Assembly (NCBI GenBank): GCA_015059945.1
Contig: SUZJ01000006.1
Coordinates: 1 to 64,000 of the forward strand
Direction: 5' to 3'
DNA length: 64,000 bases
Source of the DNA: Rikenellaceae bacterium
GTDB taxonomy: Bacteria; Bacteroidota; Bacteroidia; Bacteroidales; Rikenellaceae
Shown here: one piece after another, positions 13,858 to 22,359 of the stretch
Numbering within the stretch: the first letter of the stretch is position 1
Layout: every line of letters begins with the position of its first letter
The notes under the pieces: model-generated
What the model was told of the DNA's origin: nothing
The model's input: the letters and a program-made list of their open reading frames with translations, nothing else
The model's database searches: none
Program-made: the position numbers and the translations under genes

Positions 13858-15963
13858 TCACAAGCCACGGTCAGCTTTGCACTGTGCGGTATAAGCATCT
13901 GCCTCTGCCTGGCTCCACTCGTTGAGAGTGTGAGGCAACCAGCCATCCATATTATACCATGCCTCGTTGCCGGTATTGGCAGCATCATAGTTAGGCATAC
14001 GGTGATTACTCCAAGTGGTGAGGTCATCCTCTGCACCTTCGCCAAATTTTACATAACGATTCTGTCCCCAGCCAATCTCAAAGCCTTTCCAGTTGTTGTA
14101 ATAGCCGGGTGTAAATTTGAGCTGAACCTTGTCGCCTTGTGCAACTCGCTGATCGGGAAGTACAACATTGAACGATGCAGGTATCATATATCCCAAGCCA
14201 GTGTTACCACCCTCAAAGAGCAAAACTTCAAGTTTGTCACTTGCCCAATAGTGGGGTAGTGCACCATAGAAATCGTTTTGGTTGGCATAAACCTCGGCCA
14301 ATTTGGGACTTGCGGCAAGACCTGCTGGAATGGTACCAGTCATTCTGTTCCAACTCAATCGTACAAATGTCAACTCGGGAGTATTCCAATCTTGTGGTAA
14401 CTCTTTCCCATTGAGAGAAGATACGCCATTATAGTCAAACCTTTCGAGATGAGGCAAGTGCATCTTTTGGGGGAAGCTATTGATGACAACTTTTTTGCTT
14501 ACCGACACTCCGTCGACATCAATATTGCGTGATGAAGGAGCGGAAAGACTAGTAATGTAATATACACTACCGTCGCCAATCAGTTCGCCGGCAAGAGTTT
14601 TGTTAGATATGGTAATGCCAGCACCAGGCAGCCAGCCATCAAAACCAGTAGTACCGAAATTCTCGGGCTGCAAATCTGCGTGGAGTTGATAACGAGTACC
14701 ATCTTCATGTTTCAAGTGCCCCTCGCTTACCAATGCGGCAAGGAACTCGATATCCGAAGGATTGAGAACGTAAGTAGCAGCCTGTTTGATAATAATATCG
14801 TAGTGGTATACACCATTAACGTCTACTACATAATAGTAAGCAGTACGCTCAATACCCGAGTTGTTAGCTTTAGCAGTGAAGGTGATGTTCTCGCGGAAAG
14901 GGTCAGCCTGCTGCGACTCCCATTTGTTGGGGGTTACCCAATCGTACTCTTCTTTTGCTTTGAGGTACCAATGTGCGTGGAGGGTGTCCATATCGGCATA
15001 GATAGCACTGCTACCAGCAGCTGCAACCTCTTTGTTGTATACACCTACGGTGCGGTTTGCTTTCAAAGCAACTTTTTTAATCTTACCAGCATTGAGAGAG
15101 AGGTCGTTTACAAGCACTTTATCCATAACGATATCACCCTTGTCAGTGGTGATGGTGAATTTCATTGTTTCACCAGCCTTTGCGGTAAAGGGTTTTACCG
15201 AAATATAGAATTTAGCAACCTCGTTGGTAGCCATTTTGGTACCCTCATTTACTGTAAGGGTTGCGCTATTGGTCGAATTGGCTGTATCGCCATAAACAAC
15301 AACATCGCGACCAAAGTTTACGACAAACTCACCAGCAATCTTCTGTTCTGCCTCAACTTTGATGCTCTTAATAGTGAATTCCTCGGTAGAAGCATTGGTT
15401 ACGTTGAGCTCCATAATAGCAGCCAAGTGGTTCATTGTGATTGCGGGGGTATTGGTAGCCTCGGTTTTGCCAATCAGAGGTGCATTAGCACCGCAAAGGT
15501 GTGCTGTATTATTATGTCCAACCTGAGTCTGAGTAGTCTGACCAACAATAATAGTTGTGCTACCATTGTTGGGGGTGGTCAGATTGGCGTTGTATGGGTA
15601 AACAGCATAGAAGCTATACGCAGCTGTCTCGTCAAAGTCTGAGGGAACTTTACCGGTAAAGGTCTTGCTTGCAAGATTTGCTGCGGTGATGGTAAAGTTG
15701 TTTGCCGAAGCGTAGAGATAATCGTAGTGTTTGTTGTCGCTGTCATTTCGAGTCCAGCCGTAGAACAGGTTAATCTGGTCGCCGGCAGCCCAGCTGGTAG
15801 TGAAGTCTTCGATAGTGGTACGAGTCTGGTCGCCTGCCGATACGGTCAGCGCGAACTCTTTGGTTGCGGTCTCGGGAGCAATGCTCTCGTCGATGTTGTT
15901 AGTACAGTTTGTGAGGGCCAGTGCGCCAAACACTACACCCATCATAAGGAAAAGTTTTTTCAT
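13858..15963 (-). CDS. Fimbrillin-like surface lipoprotein with BACON-like and LRR-like parts
   Basis: A 701-residue lipoprotein (lipobox LTNC, lipid at C20). Residues about 35-310 have the fimbrillin/Mfa-like pattern common in Bacteroidales: QTRTTIEDFTTSWAAGDQIN and the later MNHLAAIMELNVTN. Residues about 315-395 (AAAGSSAIYADMDTLHAHWY, ITFTAKANNSGIERTAYYYV) look like a BACON-type domain, often used in mucin or glycan binding. Residues about 490-600 hold leucine-rich-repeat-like units (SPKLAEVYANQNDFYGALP). The order is typical of cell-surface adhesins or pilus-tip proteins. A 43-residue peptide gene lies 36 bp upstream on the same strand. Function unknown; no usher or pilin partners are nearby. 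Confidence 0.78.
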   Translation of the reverse strand: MKKLFLMMGVVFGALALTNCTNNIDESIAPETATKEFALTVSAGDQTRTTIEDFTTSWAAGDQINLFYGWTRNDSDNKHYDYLYASANNFTITAANLASKTFTGKVPSDFDETAAYSFYAVYPYNANLTTPNNGSTTIIVGQTTQTQVGHNNTAHLCGANAPLIGKTEATNTPAITMNHLAAIMELNVTNASTEEFTIKSIKVEAEQKIAGEFVVNFGRDVVVYGDTANSTNSATLTVNEGTKMATNEVAKFYISVKPFTAKAGETMKFTITTDKGDIVMDKVLVNDLSLNAGKIKKVALKANRTVGVYNKEVAAAGSSAIYADMDTLHAHWYLKAKEEYDWVTPNKWESQQADPFRENITFTAKANNSGIERTAYYYVVDVNGVYHYDIIIKQAATYVLNPSDIEFLAALVSEGHLKHEDGTRYQLHADLQPENFGTTGFDGWLPGAGITISNKTLAGELIGDGSVYYITSLSAPSSRNIDVDGVSVSKKVVINSFPQKMHLPHLERFDYNGVSSLNGKELPQDWNTPELTFVRLSWNRMTGTIPAGLAASPKLAEVYANQNDFYGALPHYWASDKLEVLLFEGGNTGLGYMIPASFNVVLPDQRVAQGDKVQLKFTPGYYNNWKGFEIGWGQNRYVKFGEGAEDDLTTWSNHRMPNYDAANTGNEAWYNMDGWLPHTLNEWSQAEADAYTAQCKADRGL

Positions 15964-15999
15964 TGTGATTTTTGATTTTTTTAGGGGTTAGTGTTTGAA

Positions 16000-16131
16000 T
16001 TACATCAGATACTCTTCTTCGCCATCGTAGATGAAATCCTGTACGCCTACTTGGTAGCCGCTAACAGCGATGCCTTGTTCGAGTTCAACATTGGTCACCT
16101 CAACTGCGGGTGCCAGATAGTTTTTCTTCAT
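16000..16131 (-). CDS. 43-residue acidic peptide
   Basis: A short gene that begins MKKNYLAPAVEVTNVELEQG and ends in YDGEEEYLM, then TAA. Small proteins starting MKKxYxxPxVEVxxxE with a Gly/Ser segment (here GIAVSGYQVG) are frequent in Bacteroidales next to fimbrillin-like or other surface lipoproteins; none has a known role that I can cite. It has no membrane helix. It lies 36 bp upstream of the 701-residue lipoprotein gene on the same strand, so the two are probably co-transcribed from the promoter box at 16410-16403. Coding potential is supported by codon use (GAG, GGC, GTA) and by the MKK start. Confidence 0.6.
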   Translation of the reverse strand: MKKNYLAPAVEVTNVELEQGIAVSGYQVGVQDFIYDGEEEYLM

Positions 16132-16751
16132 AAGGTTTTGTGTGTTTTTAGTTAAAGTTTGTGTTTATTGTTAGGTTTTTGTCTGTTTTGTGCTCTTGGG
16201 GTGGGCGCTACGGGCCCATAAGCAACCAAAATACCCCCGCCCCGCTGACCTGTGTTTTGGTCATTGGGAGGGGGTAATTCGCTGATTGTCAGTGGGTTGC
16301 AAAATGCAACCTCGACGTCCCGTATGTTTTTTTGCTGTGTGCTGTGTTGCGTGTGGATAAATTATAGGTGTCCCGTGCGCAGTCAAAGCAACTCACCAAA
16401 TACAAAAGTAGCAAATGGGATAGAAGTAAAAGGGCAATATTGTATCACAAAATAGCATTTTTGTATCAATAAGGGCGCTCAACTGCACAAAATGGGCGAC
16501 GAGTGGTAGTTTCAGGGGGTTGGCGGGTATGCTTGGCAAAAGCGCAAGGCGAAAACCGAGCCCCATAGAGGCGTGGAGAATAATTTTAACTCTCAATTTT
16601 CAACTTTCAACCTAATGTTGTATCTTTGTATGTTGCAAGGTGTGTAGACATACAAAGCGTATGGCGCAGGGCACCGACACGACAACAAAGCAGACAATAA
16701 TATAATACATAAACAATATACAACAAACCCACCTAAACGATTACGATTACT
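16132..16751. other. Intergenic region with divergent promoters and heptamer repeat
   Basis: No gene is seen. It holds a minus-strand box TACTTTTG (16410-16403) for the peptide/lipoprotein genes, a heptamer run TCTCAAT, TTTCAAC, TTTCAAC (16591-16611) and a plus-strand box at 16621-16628. Both transcripts would have leaders of 120-270 nt. Confidence 0.6.
16621..16628 (+). promoter_or_regulatory. -7 promoter box of carboxyspermidine dehydrogenase
   Basis: TATCTTTG, about 120 nt before the ATG at 16752; a heptamer repeat lies immediately upstream, in the -33 region. Confidence 0.6.
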
Positions 16752-17942
16752 ATGTGTAGAGTACTCATCATTGGTGCAGGCGGTGTAGGCACCGTAGTTG
16801 CACACAAAGTGGCGGCTAACCCCGTATTTACCGACGTTATGCTGGCAAGTCGTACCAAGAGCAAATGCGACCAGATTGCAGCAGCCATTGGTGGCGACCG
16901 CATCAAAACCGAGCAGGTCGATGCCGACAATGTGGCCGACCTCTGTCGCGTGATGCGTGGCTTTAAGCCCGACATCGTTATCAACGTAGCACTCCCTTAT
17001 CAGGACCTTACAATTATGGATGCCTGCTTGGAGTGTGGCGTAAACTATCTCGACACCGCCAACTACGAGCCACTTGACGAGGCTCACTTTGAGTACTCGT
17101 GGCAGTGGGCCTACCGCGAGAGGTTCGAGAAGGCCGGCTTGACCGCCATTCTGGGTTGCGGTTTCGACCCTGGTGTGTCGGCAATCTTCACTGCCTATGC
17201 AGCCAAACACCACTTCGACGAGATTCACTACCTCGATATTGTCGATTGCAACGCCGGCAACCACGGCAAGGCCTTTGCTACCAACTTCAATCCCGAGATT
17301 AACATCCGCGAGATTACCCAGAATGGCCGCTACTGGGAGAATGGCCAGTGGGTAACCACAGGCTCGCTCGAGATTCACAAGACGCTCAACTATCCCAACA
17401 TTGGCCCTCGCGAGAGCTACCTCTTGTACCACGAGGAGTTGGAGAGCCTTGTAATCAACTATCCCACCATCAAACGCGCCCGCTTCTGGATGACCTTTGG
17501 TCAGGAGTACCTCACCCACCTGCGCGTAATTCAGGATATCGGTATGGCCCGCATCGACCCCATTATGTATAATGGTATGGAGATTGTGCCCATCCAGTTC
17601 TTGAAGGCCGTTCTGCCCGATCCCAAGACTCTGGGCGAGAACTATCACGGCGAGACCTCGATTGGTTGCCGCATCAGGGGTATTAAGGATGGTAAGGAGA
17701 AGACCTACTATATCTACAACAACTGCGACCACGCCGAGGCTTACAAAGAGACCGGTACCCAGGCCGTAAGCTACACCACCGGTGTTCCTGCTGCTCTGGG
17801 CGCTGCAATGTTTGCCAAGGGGCTGTGGGTGATGCCCGGTGTACACAATGTCGAGGAGTTCGATCCCGATCCATTTTTGGCCGAGCTTGGTCCTCAGGGC
17901 CTGCCTTGGGTTGAGCTGCACGATGTAGATTTGGAGCTCTAA
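16752..17942 (+). CDS. Carboxyspermidine dehydrogenase (saccharopine dehydrogenase family)
   Basis: A 396-residue NAD(P)-dependent enzyme of the Lys1/saccharopine dehydrogenase family that condenses aspartate semialdehyde with putrescine (or diaminopropane) to carboxyspermidine (carboxynorspermidine). The N-terminal Rossmann motif IIGAGGVGTVVAHK covers residues 6-19; conserved family blocks include GFDPGVSAIFTAYA and CNAGNHGKAFATNFNPEINIRE. Length is typical. Its decarboxylase partner is 2.5 kb downstream on the same strand (20404), and an arginine decarboxylase is at 5683-7077, so the window encodes an S-adenosylmethionine-independent spermidine route. Whether putrescine or diaminopropane is used cannot be read from sequence. 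Confidence 0.9.
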   Translation: MCRVLIIGAGGVGTVVAHKVAANPVFTDVMLASRTKSKCDQIAAAIGGDRIKTEQVDADNVADLCRVMRGFKPDIVINVALPYQDLTIMDACLECGVNYLDTANYEPLDEAHFEYSWQWAYRERFEKAGLTAILGCGFDPGVSAIFTAYAAKHHFDEIHYLDIVDCNAGNHGKAFATNFNPEINIREITQNGRYWENGQWVTTGSLEIHKTLNYPNIGPRESYLLYHEELESLVINYPTIKRARFWMTFGQEYLTHLRVIQDIGMARIDPIMYNGMEIVPIQFLKAVLPDPKTLGENYHGETSIGCRIRGIKDGKEKTYYIYNNCDHAEAYKETGTQAVSYTTGVPAALGAAMFAKGLWVMPGVHNVEEFDPDPFLAELGPQGLPWVELHDVDLEL

Positions 17943-18037
17943 TTAACTCGAACATACACATGTGTTGCATCGCTCACAACAGCGGGCGTATACACGTTTA
18001 TAATTTCCTTTTTATTAACCATTAAAACATTACGATC

Positions 18038-19243
18038 ATGAAAAAGTTGTATTATCTAAGTGTTGTAGCAGTGTGTGCTACCATTGTGGGGTGTACTAAC
18101 TCTTTGGACGGGTTCGTCCGTTCGGAAAGCATTGATGTGGTGGATCCAAGTGTTTTTGAAAGGTATTCTCCTAAGGGAGAAGTTGTGTCTATAACTTTGG
18201 CAAATGGTGCTAAAGTTTGTATGGATACAGCAGATAGCGTGTACTTTGCTGGGGATATGGTTTTAGCTCCAGAGTTGATTGAAGCATTGTCAATCTCTAC
18301 AACCAAAGGTGCTGTGATTGGTGATTATGAGATGTACTGGCCAAACAAAACTATACCTTATTATGTGTCGTCTGATTTTACTACTTCTGAACGAAATGTA
18401 ATACGTCAGGCGTTAAATGAAATAGAATTAGTTGCAGACCTTTCATTCGTACAGCAAACAACTTACGGAGTAGGAGTAATTAGGTTTGTTCATTCTACGG
18501 ATGGTGTTAATTATTCTCCCGTGGGTAAGCAAGGAAACAGAGCAAATACGATAGAATTGGTTTCTAATTGTGCTAAAGGTAGTATTTTGCATGAAGTAAT
18601 GCATTCGTTGGGATATTTTCATGAGCATTGTAGAACAGATAGAGATCAATATGTGACTATTTATGAAGATAATATCCAAGAGAATTTTTTCTATGCTTTT
18701 GAGAAGTATATTGATGAATACGCTCAAGGTGGATATGATTTAGGAACACTGGATTTTAATTCTATAATGATGTATGGTTCTACTGCTTTCAGAAAGAAAG
18801 GCTGCACTGGATATTCTATGACAAAAAAGGATGGTTCTACATTTTATGGTCAGAGGAGTGGTTTGTCTGACGGAGATAAGGCTGCGCTGTACTATATCTA
18901 TGGTCCTAAGCCAGTTATTACTACTACTGAGACTTATTATGAGGATAATAGTGATGATCAATCCAGGGATGAAAGGTCTGTATATTCTAATGTCCTTTCA
19001 TTTGTTGATGATAATAATAACCCTGTAACTCTTTTATATCCACGAGTCATATGGACTATATTAAAGCATGATATAATGTTTCAAAATGGCGATACGGGGT
19101 CAACATCGGATGTGATTACAAAATTGGTTTTGCCTGCGGGAACATCTTCATATATTCTGCCAAATACGGAATATATCTACCAAGATGATATGGGTGTTCC
19201 TCGCTATCGTTATCGTTCTTATTATACTACTCGTTACTACTAA
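18038..19243 (+). CDS. Astacin-like (M12A) zinc metalloprotease lipoprotein
   Basis: A 401-residue lipoprotein (lipobox IVGC, lipid at C19) with an astacin-type catalytic domain at about 95-295. The zinc site HEVMHSLGYFHEH is at 185-197 (H185, H189, H195 as ligands, E186 as base), and the Met-turn SIMMYGS at 242-248 supplies M244/M245 and the conserved Tyr. The C-terminal 100 residues are rich in D, N, T and Y and match nothing I know. The gene is clearly AT-rich and uses codons unlike the flanking polyamine genes, which suggests acquisition. Its substrate is unknown; an outer-membrane location facing the outside is likely. Confidence 0.88.
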   Translation: MKKLYYLSVVAVCATIVGCTNSLDGFVRSESIDVVDPSVFERYSPKGEVVSITLANGAKVCMDTADSVYFAGDMVLAPELIEALSISTTKGAVIGDYEMYWPNKTIPYYVSSDFTTSERNVIRQALNEIELVADLSFVQQTTYGVGVIRFVHSTDGVNYSPVGKQGNRANTIELVSNCAKGSILHEVMHSLGYFHEHCRTDRDQYVTIYEDNIQENFFYAFEKYIDEYAQGGYDLGTLDFNSIMMYGSTAFRKKGCTGYSMTKKDGSTFYGQRSGLSDGDKAALYYIYGPKPVITTTETYYEDNSDDQSRDERSVYSNVLSFVDDNNNPVTLLYPRVIWTILKHDIMFQNGDTGSTSDVITKLVLPAGTSSYILPNTEYIYQDDMGVPRYRYRSYYTTRYY

Positions 19244-19254
19244 ATATTTCAGCC

Positions 19255-19755
19255 ATGAAACATAAGTTTTTTATTATCGCCTTGGCGGTATTAGCTTTAA
19301 TGGGGTGTGAATATGATAGAGGACAATATATGAAATTTGTGGTCGCTTCTGAGCAAAGCTACATTATTGGTGAGCATGGATTGCCCGAGGTTAGGTATAT
19401 TATGCGAAATGCCGATAATGGTGGAGAATGGAAACAATACATACTGCTCAATGCCACATTGTTAGATTATACTCCCGGATATGAATACACCATCGAGGCT
19501 TATGAGGCACCTTATAAGCCCGACGAATTTCCTGAGTATAAAGATGTGCTGTGGTGGACGGTAGATAGTGTGTTGGACCGGGTTGAGGCAGATTCGGATA
19601 TTTCGAACGACATGTATATTTACACCTACGGGAGCCCCTGGGGATTTGATCCTCGTGATCCAGCGTTGGAGTATATGTTGGAGCATTACAAAGAGATTTT
19701 TGGCGAGGAATATGATATCTTCTATCCATCGTTAGAATCTACACCAATGCATTAA
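19255..19755 (+). CDS. Small lipoprotein with SPWGFDPRDP motif, copy 1
   Basis: A 166-residue lipoprotein (lipobox LMGC, lipid at C18). It shares with the next gene the same layout and many identities: SEQSYIIGEHGLPEVRYIMR, then LDYTPGYEYTIEAYE, and a near-invariant C-terminal block IYTYGSPWGFDPRDP followed by YMLEHYKE. The middle part (W, then DY..GYEY) reminds me of DUF4377, but that match is weak. The gene is AT-rich like the astacin gene 11 bp upstream, so the two look like one acquired unit. Function unknown; a role linked to the protease is possible by context only. Confidence 0.72.
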   Translation: MKHKFFIIALAVLALMGCEYDRGQYMKFVVASEQSYIIGEHGLPEVRYIMRNADNGGEWKQYILLNATLLDYTPGYEYTIEAYEAPYKPDEFPEYKDVLWWTVDSVLDRVEADSDISNDMYIYTYGSPWGFDPRDPALEYMLEHYKEIFGEEYDIFYPSLESTPMH

Positions 19756-19785
19756 TAGGATACTTTACACACATCCTCTTTTATA

Positions 19786-19810
19786 ACTCCCTCCCCGTTG
19801 GGGAGGGAGT
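19786..19810 (+). terminator. Hairpin after lipoprotein copy 1
   Basis: Perfect stem ACTCCCTCCCC/GGGGAGGGAGT with a 3-nt loop and no U-tract; it may be a terminator or an mRNA-stability hairpin. Confidence 0.45.
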
Positions 19811-19848
19811 GAAAGTGTTAATGTTGATCATTTTTGGATAATTACAAA

Positions 19849-20358
19849 GTGTTGAAACGCATTTATTTCTCTCTGCTTGTTGTTGCGACTGCGCTGCTGG
19901 GTGGGTGCGAAAAGGTGCCCGATGGCAGTGTGGAAGTGATTGTGGCATCGAAGCAGAGCTATGTTTTTGGCGAAAATGGACTGCCCGAAAAGAGATATAT
20001 CCTTCGCGAGGCCACCGAGGGCAGCGAGTGGCAGGTGGTAGACCTGCGCTATGCCAAACGCTTGGATTATCAGCACGGGTGGGAGTATAGTGCGTTTGCT
20101 CACGAGGAGACCTACGAGCCGGAGGGCTTCCCACAGTTCAGAGAAAAGTTTTGGTGGGAGATAGACGAACTGATTGAGAAGGTGCAGAAAGAGACCGAAG
20201 TGTCGGAGGATATATACATCTACACCTACGGCAGCCCGTGGGGATTTGATCCGCGCGACCCGATGCTGACCTATCTGCTTGACCACTACAAAGAGGTGTT
20301 GGGCCCCGGAGCCGAGATTGTATACCCCGAGCCGGAAACTCCACCAACGGCCCAATAA
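19849..20358 (+). CDS. Small lipoprotein with SPWGFDPRDP motif, copy 2
   Basis: A paralog of the preceding gene, 169 residues from GTG at 19849 (TTG at 19852 is equally possible; there is no ATG). The signal peptide ends in a lipobox LLGGC. Shared blocks are ASKQSYVFGENGLPEKRYIL, LDYQHGWEYSAFAHEE and the strictly conserved IYTYGSPWGFDPRDP plus YLLDHYKEV. Unlike copy 1 its base composition matches the rest of the chromosome, so this copy is either older and adapted or native, and copy 1 came in with the protease. It sits 46 bp upstream of nspC. Function unknown. Confidence 0.72.
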   Translation: MLKRIYFSLLVVATALLGGCEKVPDGSVEVIVASKQSYVFGENGLPEKRYILREATEGSEWQVVDLRYAKRLDYQHGWEYSAFAHEETYEPEGFPQFREKFWWEIDELIEKVQKETEVSEDIYIYTYGSPWGFDPRDPMLTYLLDHYKEVLGPGAEIVYPEPETPPTAQ

Positions 20359-20403
20359 CCACCACCCGACAAAAGAGTGTAACACATAAACATTTGTAAT
20401 ACA

Positions 20404-21534
20404 TTGAACTACTACAACACCGTTCCGTCGCCTTGCTATGTGCTGGAAGAGGCGGAGCTTTTGAAAAATATGGCCGTCATAGACCGAGTGCGTCGCGAGG
20501 CGGGCGTTGAGATTATTGTGGCCCTGAAAGCCTGTGCTATGTGGAGCATCTTCCCCAAGCTGCGTGAGCACTCCGACGGAGCTACGGCAAGCTCGTTGGC
20601 CGAGGCCCGATTGGTCTACGAAGAGTATGGCCAGAAGGCCCACACCTATGCACCCGTCTACACCGAGGATGAGTGGGAAGAGCTGATGAGTTATAGCGAC
20701 TATATCACCTTCAACTCGCTGGGCCAGTGGGAACGCTTTGCACCAAGGGCTATGAGCAAGGGCATATCGTGCGGCCTGCGCATAAATCACGAGTTCTCGA
20801 CCGTCGAGACCGACCTCTACAACCCTGCATCGCCCGCAAGTAGGCTGGGCGTGAGGGCCGAACTGCTTACCGAGTTGCCCGAGGGTATCGAGGGACTGCA
20901 CTTCCACTCGCTGTGCGAGAGTGGGGCCGATGACCTGGCCGCCACGTTGGAGGTTGTCGAGGCCAAGTTTGGCCACCTTATCGATGGGCTCAAATGGTTC
21001 AATATGGGCGGTGGTCACCTGATGACTCGCGAGGGATATGATGTTGAGCTGCTGATAGATACTTTGCGAGCCTTCCGCCAGCGCCACCCGGGGGTGAGGG
21101 TAATACTCGAACCCGGTAGCGCCTTCACTTGGCGCACGGGCAAACTGGTGTCTACCATCGAGGATATTGTAGAGGGTGGGGGCGAGCGCACAGCGGTACT
21201 CAACGTGTCGTTTGCGTGCCATATGCCCGACTGCTTGGAGATGCCCTATAAGCCCGCTATTGTGGGTGCCCACGACCCTGCCGAGGGCGAGGAACAGTGG
21301 CGTATGGGCGGCAATAGCTGCTTGGCGGGCGACTTTGTGGGCCACTGGGCCTTTGACCGTAGACCTCAGGTGGGCGACCGCATAGTGTTCGAGGATATGA
21401 TTCACTACACTATGGTCAAGACCACAATGTTCAACGGCGTAAGCCACCCCTCGATTGCTATCTGCCACACCGACGGCCTCGTCGAAGTGGTGCGCACCTT
21501 TGGATACGATGACTATAAATACCGAATGGGGTAG
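20404..21534 (+). CDS. nspC: Carboxynorspermidine/carboxyspermidine decarboxylase
   Basis: A 376-residue PLP-dependent decarboxylase (fold III) that converts carboxyspermidine to spermidine, the last step of the alternative polyamine route. The PLP lysine is K42 in VALKACAMW; HFHSLCES (168-173), the phosphate loop NMGGGH (200-205), EPGSA (236-240) and the catalytic cysteine C306 in GGNSCLAGD all fit the family. It uses a TTG start at 20404; no ATG fits the alignment of the N-terminus (NYYNTVPSPCYVLEE). Normally it sits beside carboxyspermidine dehydrogenase; here the protease and lipoprotein genes separate them. Confidence 0.92.
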   Translation: MNYYNTVPSPCYVLEEAELLKNMAVIDRVRREAGVEIIVALKACAMWSIFPKLREHSDGATASSLAEARLVYEEYGQKAHTYAPVYTEDEWEELMSYSDYITFNSLGQWERFAPRAMSKGISCGLRINHEFSTVETDLYNPASPASRLGVRAELLTELPEGIEGLHFHSLCESGADDLAATLEVVEAKFGHLIDGLKWFNMGGGHLMTREGYDVELLIDTLRAFRQRHPGVRVILEPGSAFTWRTGKLVSTIEDIVEGGGERTAVLNVSFACHMPDCLEMPYKPAIVGAHDPAEGEEQWRMGGNSCLAGDFVGHWAFDRRPQVGDRIVFEDMIHYTMVKTTMFNGVSHPSIAICHTDGLVEVVRTFGYDDYKYRMG

Positions 21535-21550
21535 AGGAGAATTAAAAATT

Positions 21551-21564
21551 GAGAATTGAGAATT
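21551..21564. repeat. Heptamer repeat, two GAGAATT units
   Basis: Two exact units of the heptamer that is repeated 11 times at 35766-35842 and 6 times at 62419-62460. A palindrome CCCCCTCTAAGTTAGAGGGGG-type follows at 21566-21586. Confidence 0.7.
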
Positions 21565-21587
21565 TCCCCCTCTAAGTTAGAGGGGGT

Positions 21588-21646
21588 GCCCACGACCACT
21601 CCTCTCCTAAGTTAGGAGAGGTGGCGCAAAGCGACGGAGAGGTCTG
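21588..21646. repeat. REP-like palindromic element, copy 2
   Basis: Reverse-orientation copy of the element at 4610-4668: palindrome CCTCTCCTAAGTTAGGAGAGG followed by TGGCGCAAAGCGACGGAG. Nearly identical to copy 1 over about 59 bp. Confidence 0.85.
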
Positions 21647-21734
21647 TTAGAGGAATTGCACAACCTCACCCAGCCCAACCATAATTGGACTATGGCTACG
21701 GGGGTGTATGTTAAACTTGTAAATATAATTGACT

Positions 21735-22088
21735 ATGAAAATTGCGATACCTACACGCGAGGGACGAGTGGATGACCACTTTGGCCACTGCGACCACTAT
21801 ACGATTTATACTATTGAGGATAAACAGGTTGTTGCTACCGAGGAACTGCCCTCGCCTCAGGGGTGTGGCTGTAAGAGTAATATAGCCTCGGTGCTGGCCG
21901 AGATGGGTGTTGAGGTTATGCTGGCGGGCAATATGGGCGAGGGCGCGAAGAATAAACTCTCGGCGGCAGGCATTAGGGTAATCCGTGGCTGCCGAGGCGA
22001 TATCGACACCCTCATAAAGACCTACCTGCTGGGCTTTGTGTTCGACTCGGGCAACGCCTGCGACCACCACGACTGCCCCGGCCACTGA
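21735..22088 (+). CDS. NifX/NifB-associated domain protein
   Basis: A 117-residue protein of the dinitrogenase iron-molybdenum cofactor family (NifX/NafY/YmfN-like). The N-terminus KIAIPTREGRVDDHFGHCDHYTIYTI is diagnostic, with GCGCKSNIASVLAEMGVEVMLAGNMGEGA following. The C-terminus ends CDHHDCPGH, a Cys/His-rich tail that could hold a metal or Fe-S cluster. Stand-alone members in anaerobes are not tied to nitrogen fixation; no nif genes are in the window. The ATG at 21735 is chosen over the TTG two codons upstream. It is followed by a strong hairpin terminator. Confidence 0.88.
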   Translation: MKIAIPTREGRVDDHFGHCDHYTIYTIEDKQVVATEELPSPQGCGCKSNIASVLAEMGVEVMLAGNMGEGAKNKLSAAGIRVIRGCRGDIDTLIKTYLLGFVFDSGNACDHHDCPGH

Positions 22089-22181
22089 TTAGCTCCTGAT
22101 TTGGTCACTGATTTGTCACTGATTAGGATGCTGATTCGGCTACGCATTTAGTCGCCCCTTTTGCGACTACCTTTTATATAG

Positions 22182-22214
22182 AACAGCCACCCTCCTGCAC
22201 GAAGGGTGGCTGTT
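22182..22214 (+). terminator. Terminator of NifX-like gene
   Basis: Stem AACAGCCACCCT/AGGGTGGCTGTT with a 9-nt loop, then GAGTTATTT. Confidence 0.75.
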
Positions 22215-22225
22215 GAGTTATTTAA

Positions 22226-22233
22226 TACCTTTG
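22226..22233 (+). promoter_or_regulatory. Orphan -7 promoter box
   Basis: TACCTTTG directly after the terminator, with no open reading frame downstream before the repeat region. It may drive a small RNA or be a remnant. Confidence 0.4.
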
Positions 22234-22359
22234 CAGTGTGATGAGGCTTTACTTTTTGTCTTGCCACGACTGACGTTAGTCAGGCGGTTGGCATCTACCG
22301 CTTTTGGTCGTTAGGGGCCTTAATGTCATTAAGGTCCTTAAATCCCTTAAATAACAACT

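Noticed and set aside
16593-21468. Long minus-strand open frames opposite the carboxyspermidine dehydrogenase and decarboxylase (442 and 546 codons)
   Set aside because: They lie exactly antisense to recognisable enzymes, have His/Val/Gln-heavy make-up typical of the reverse of biased codons, and resemble no family.
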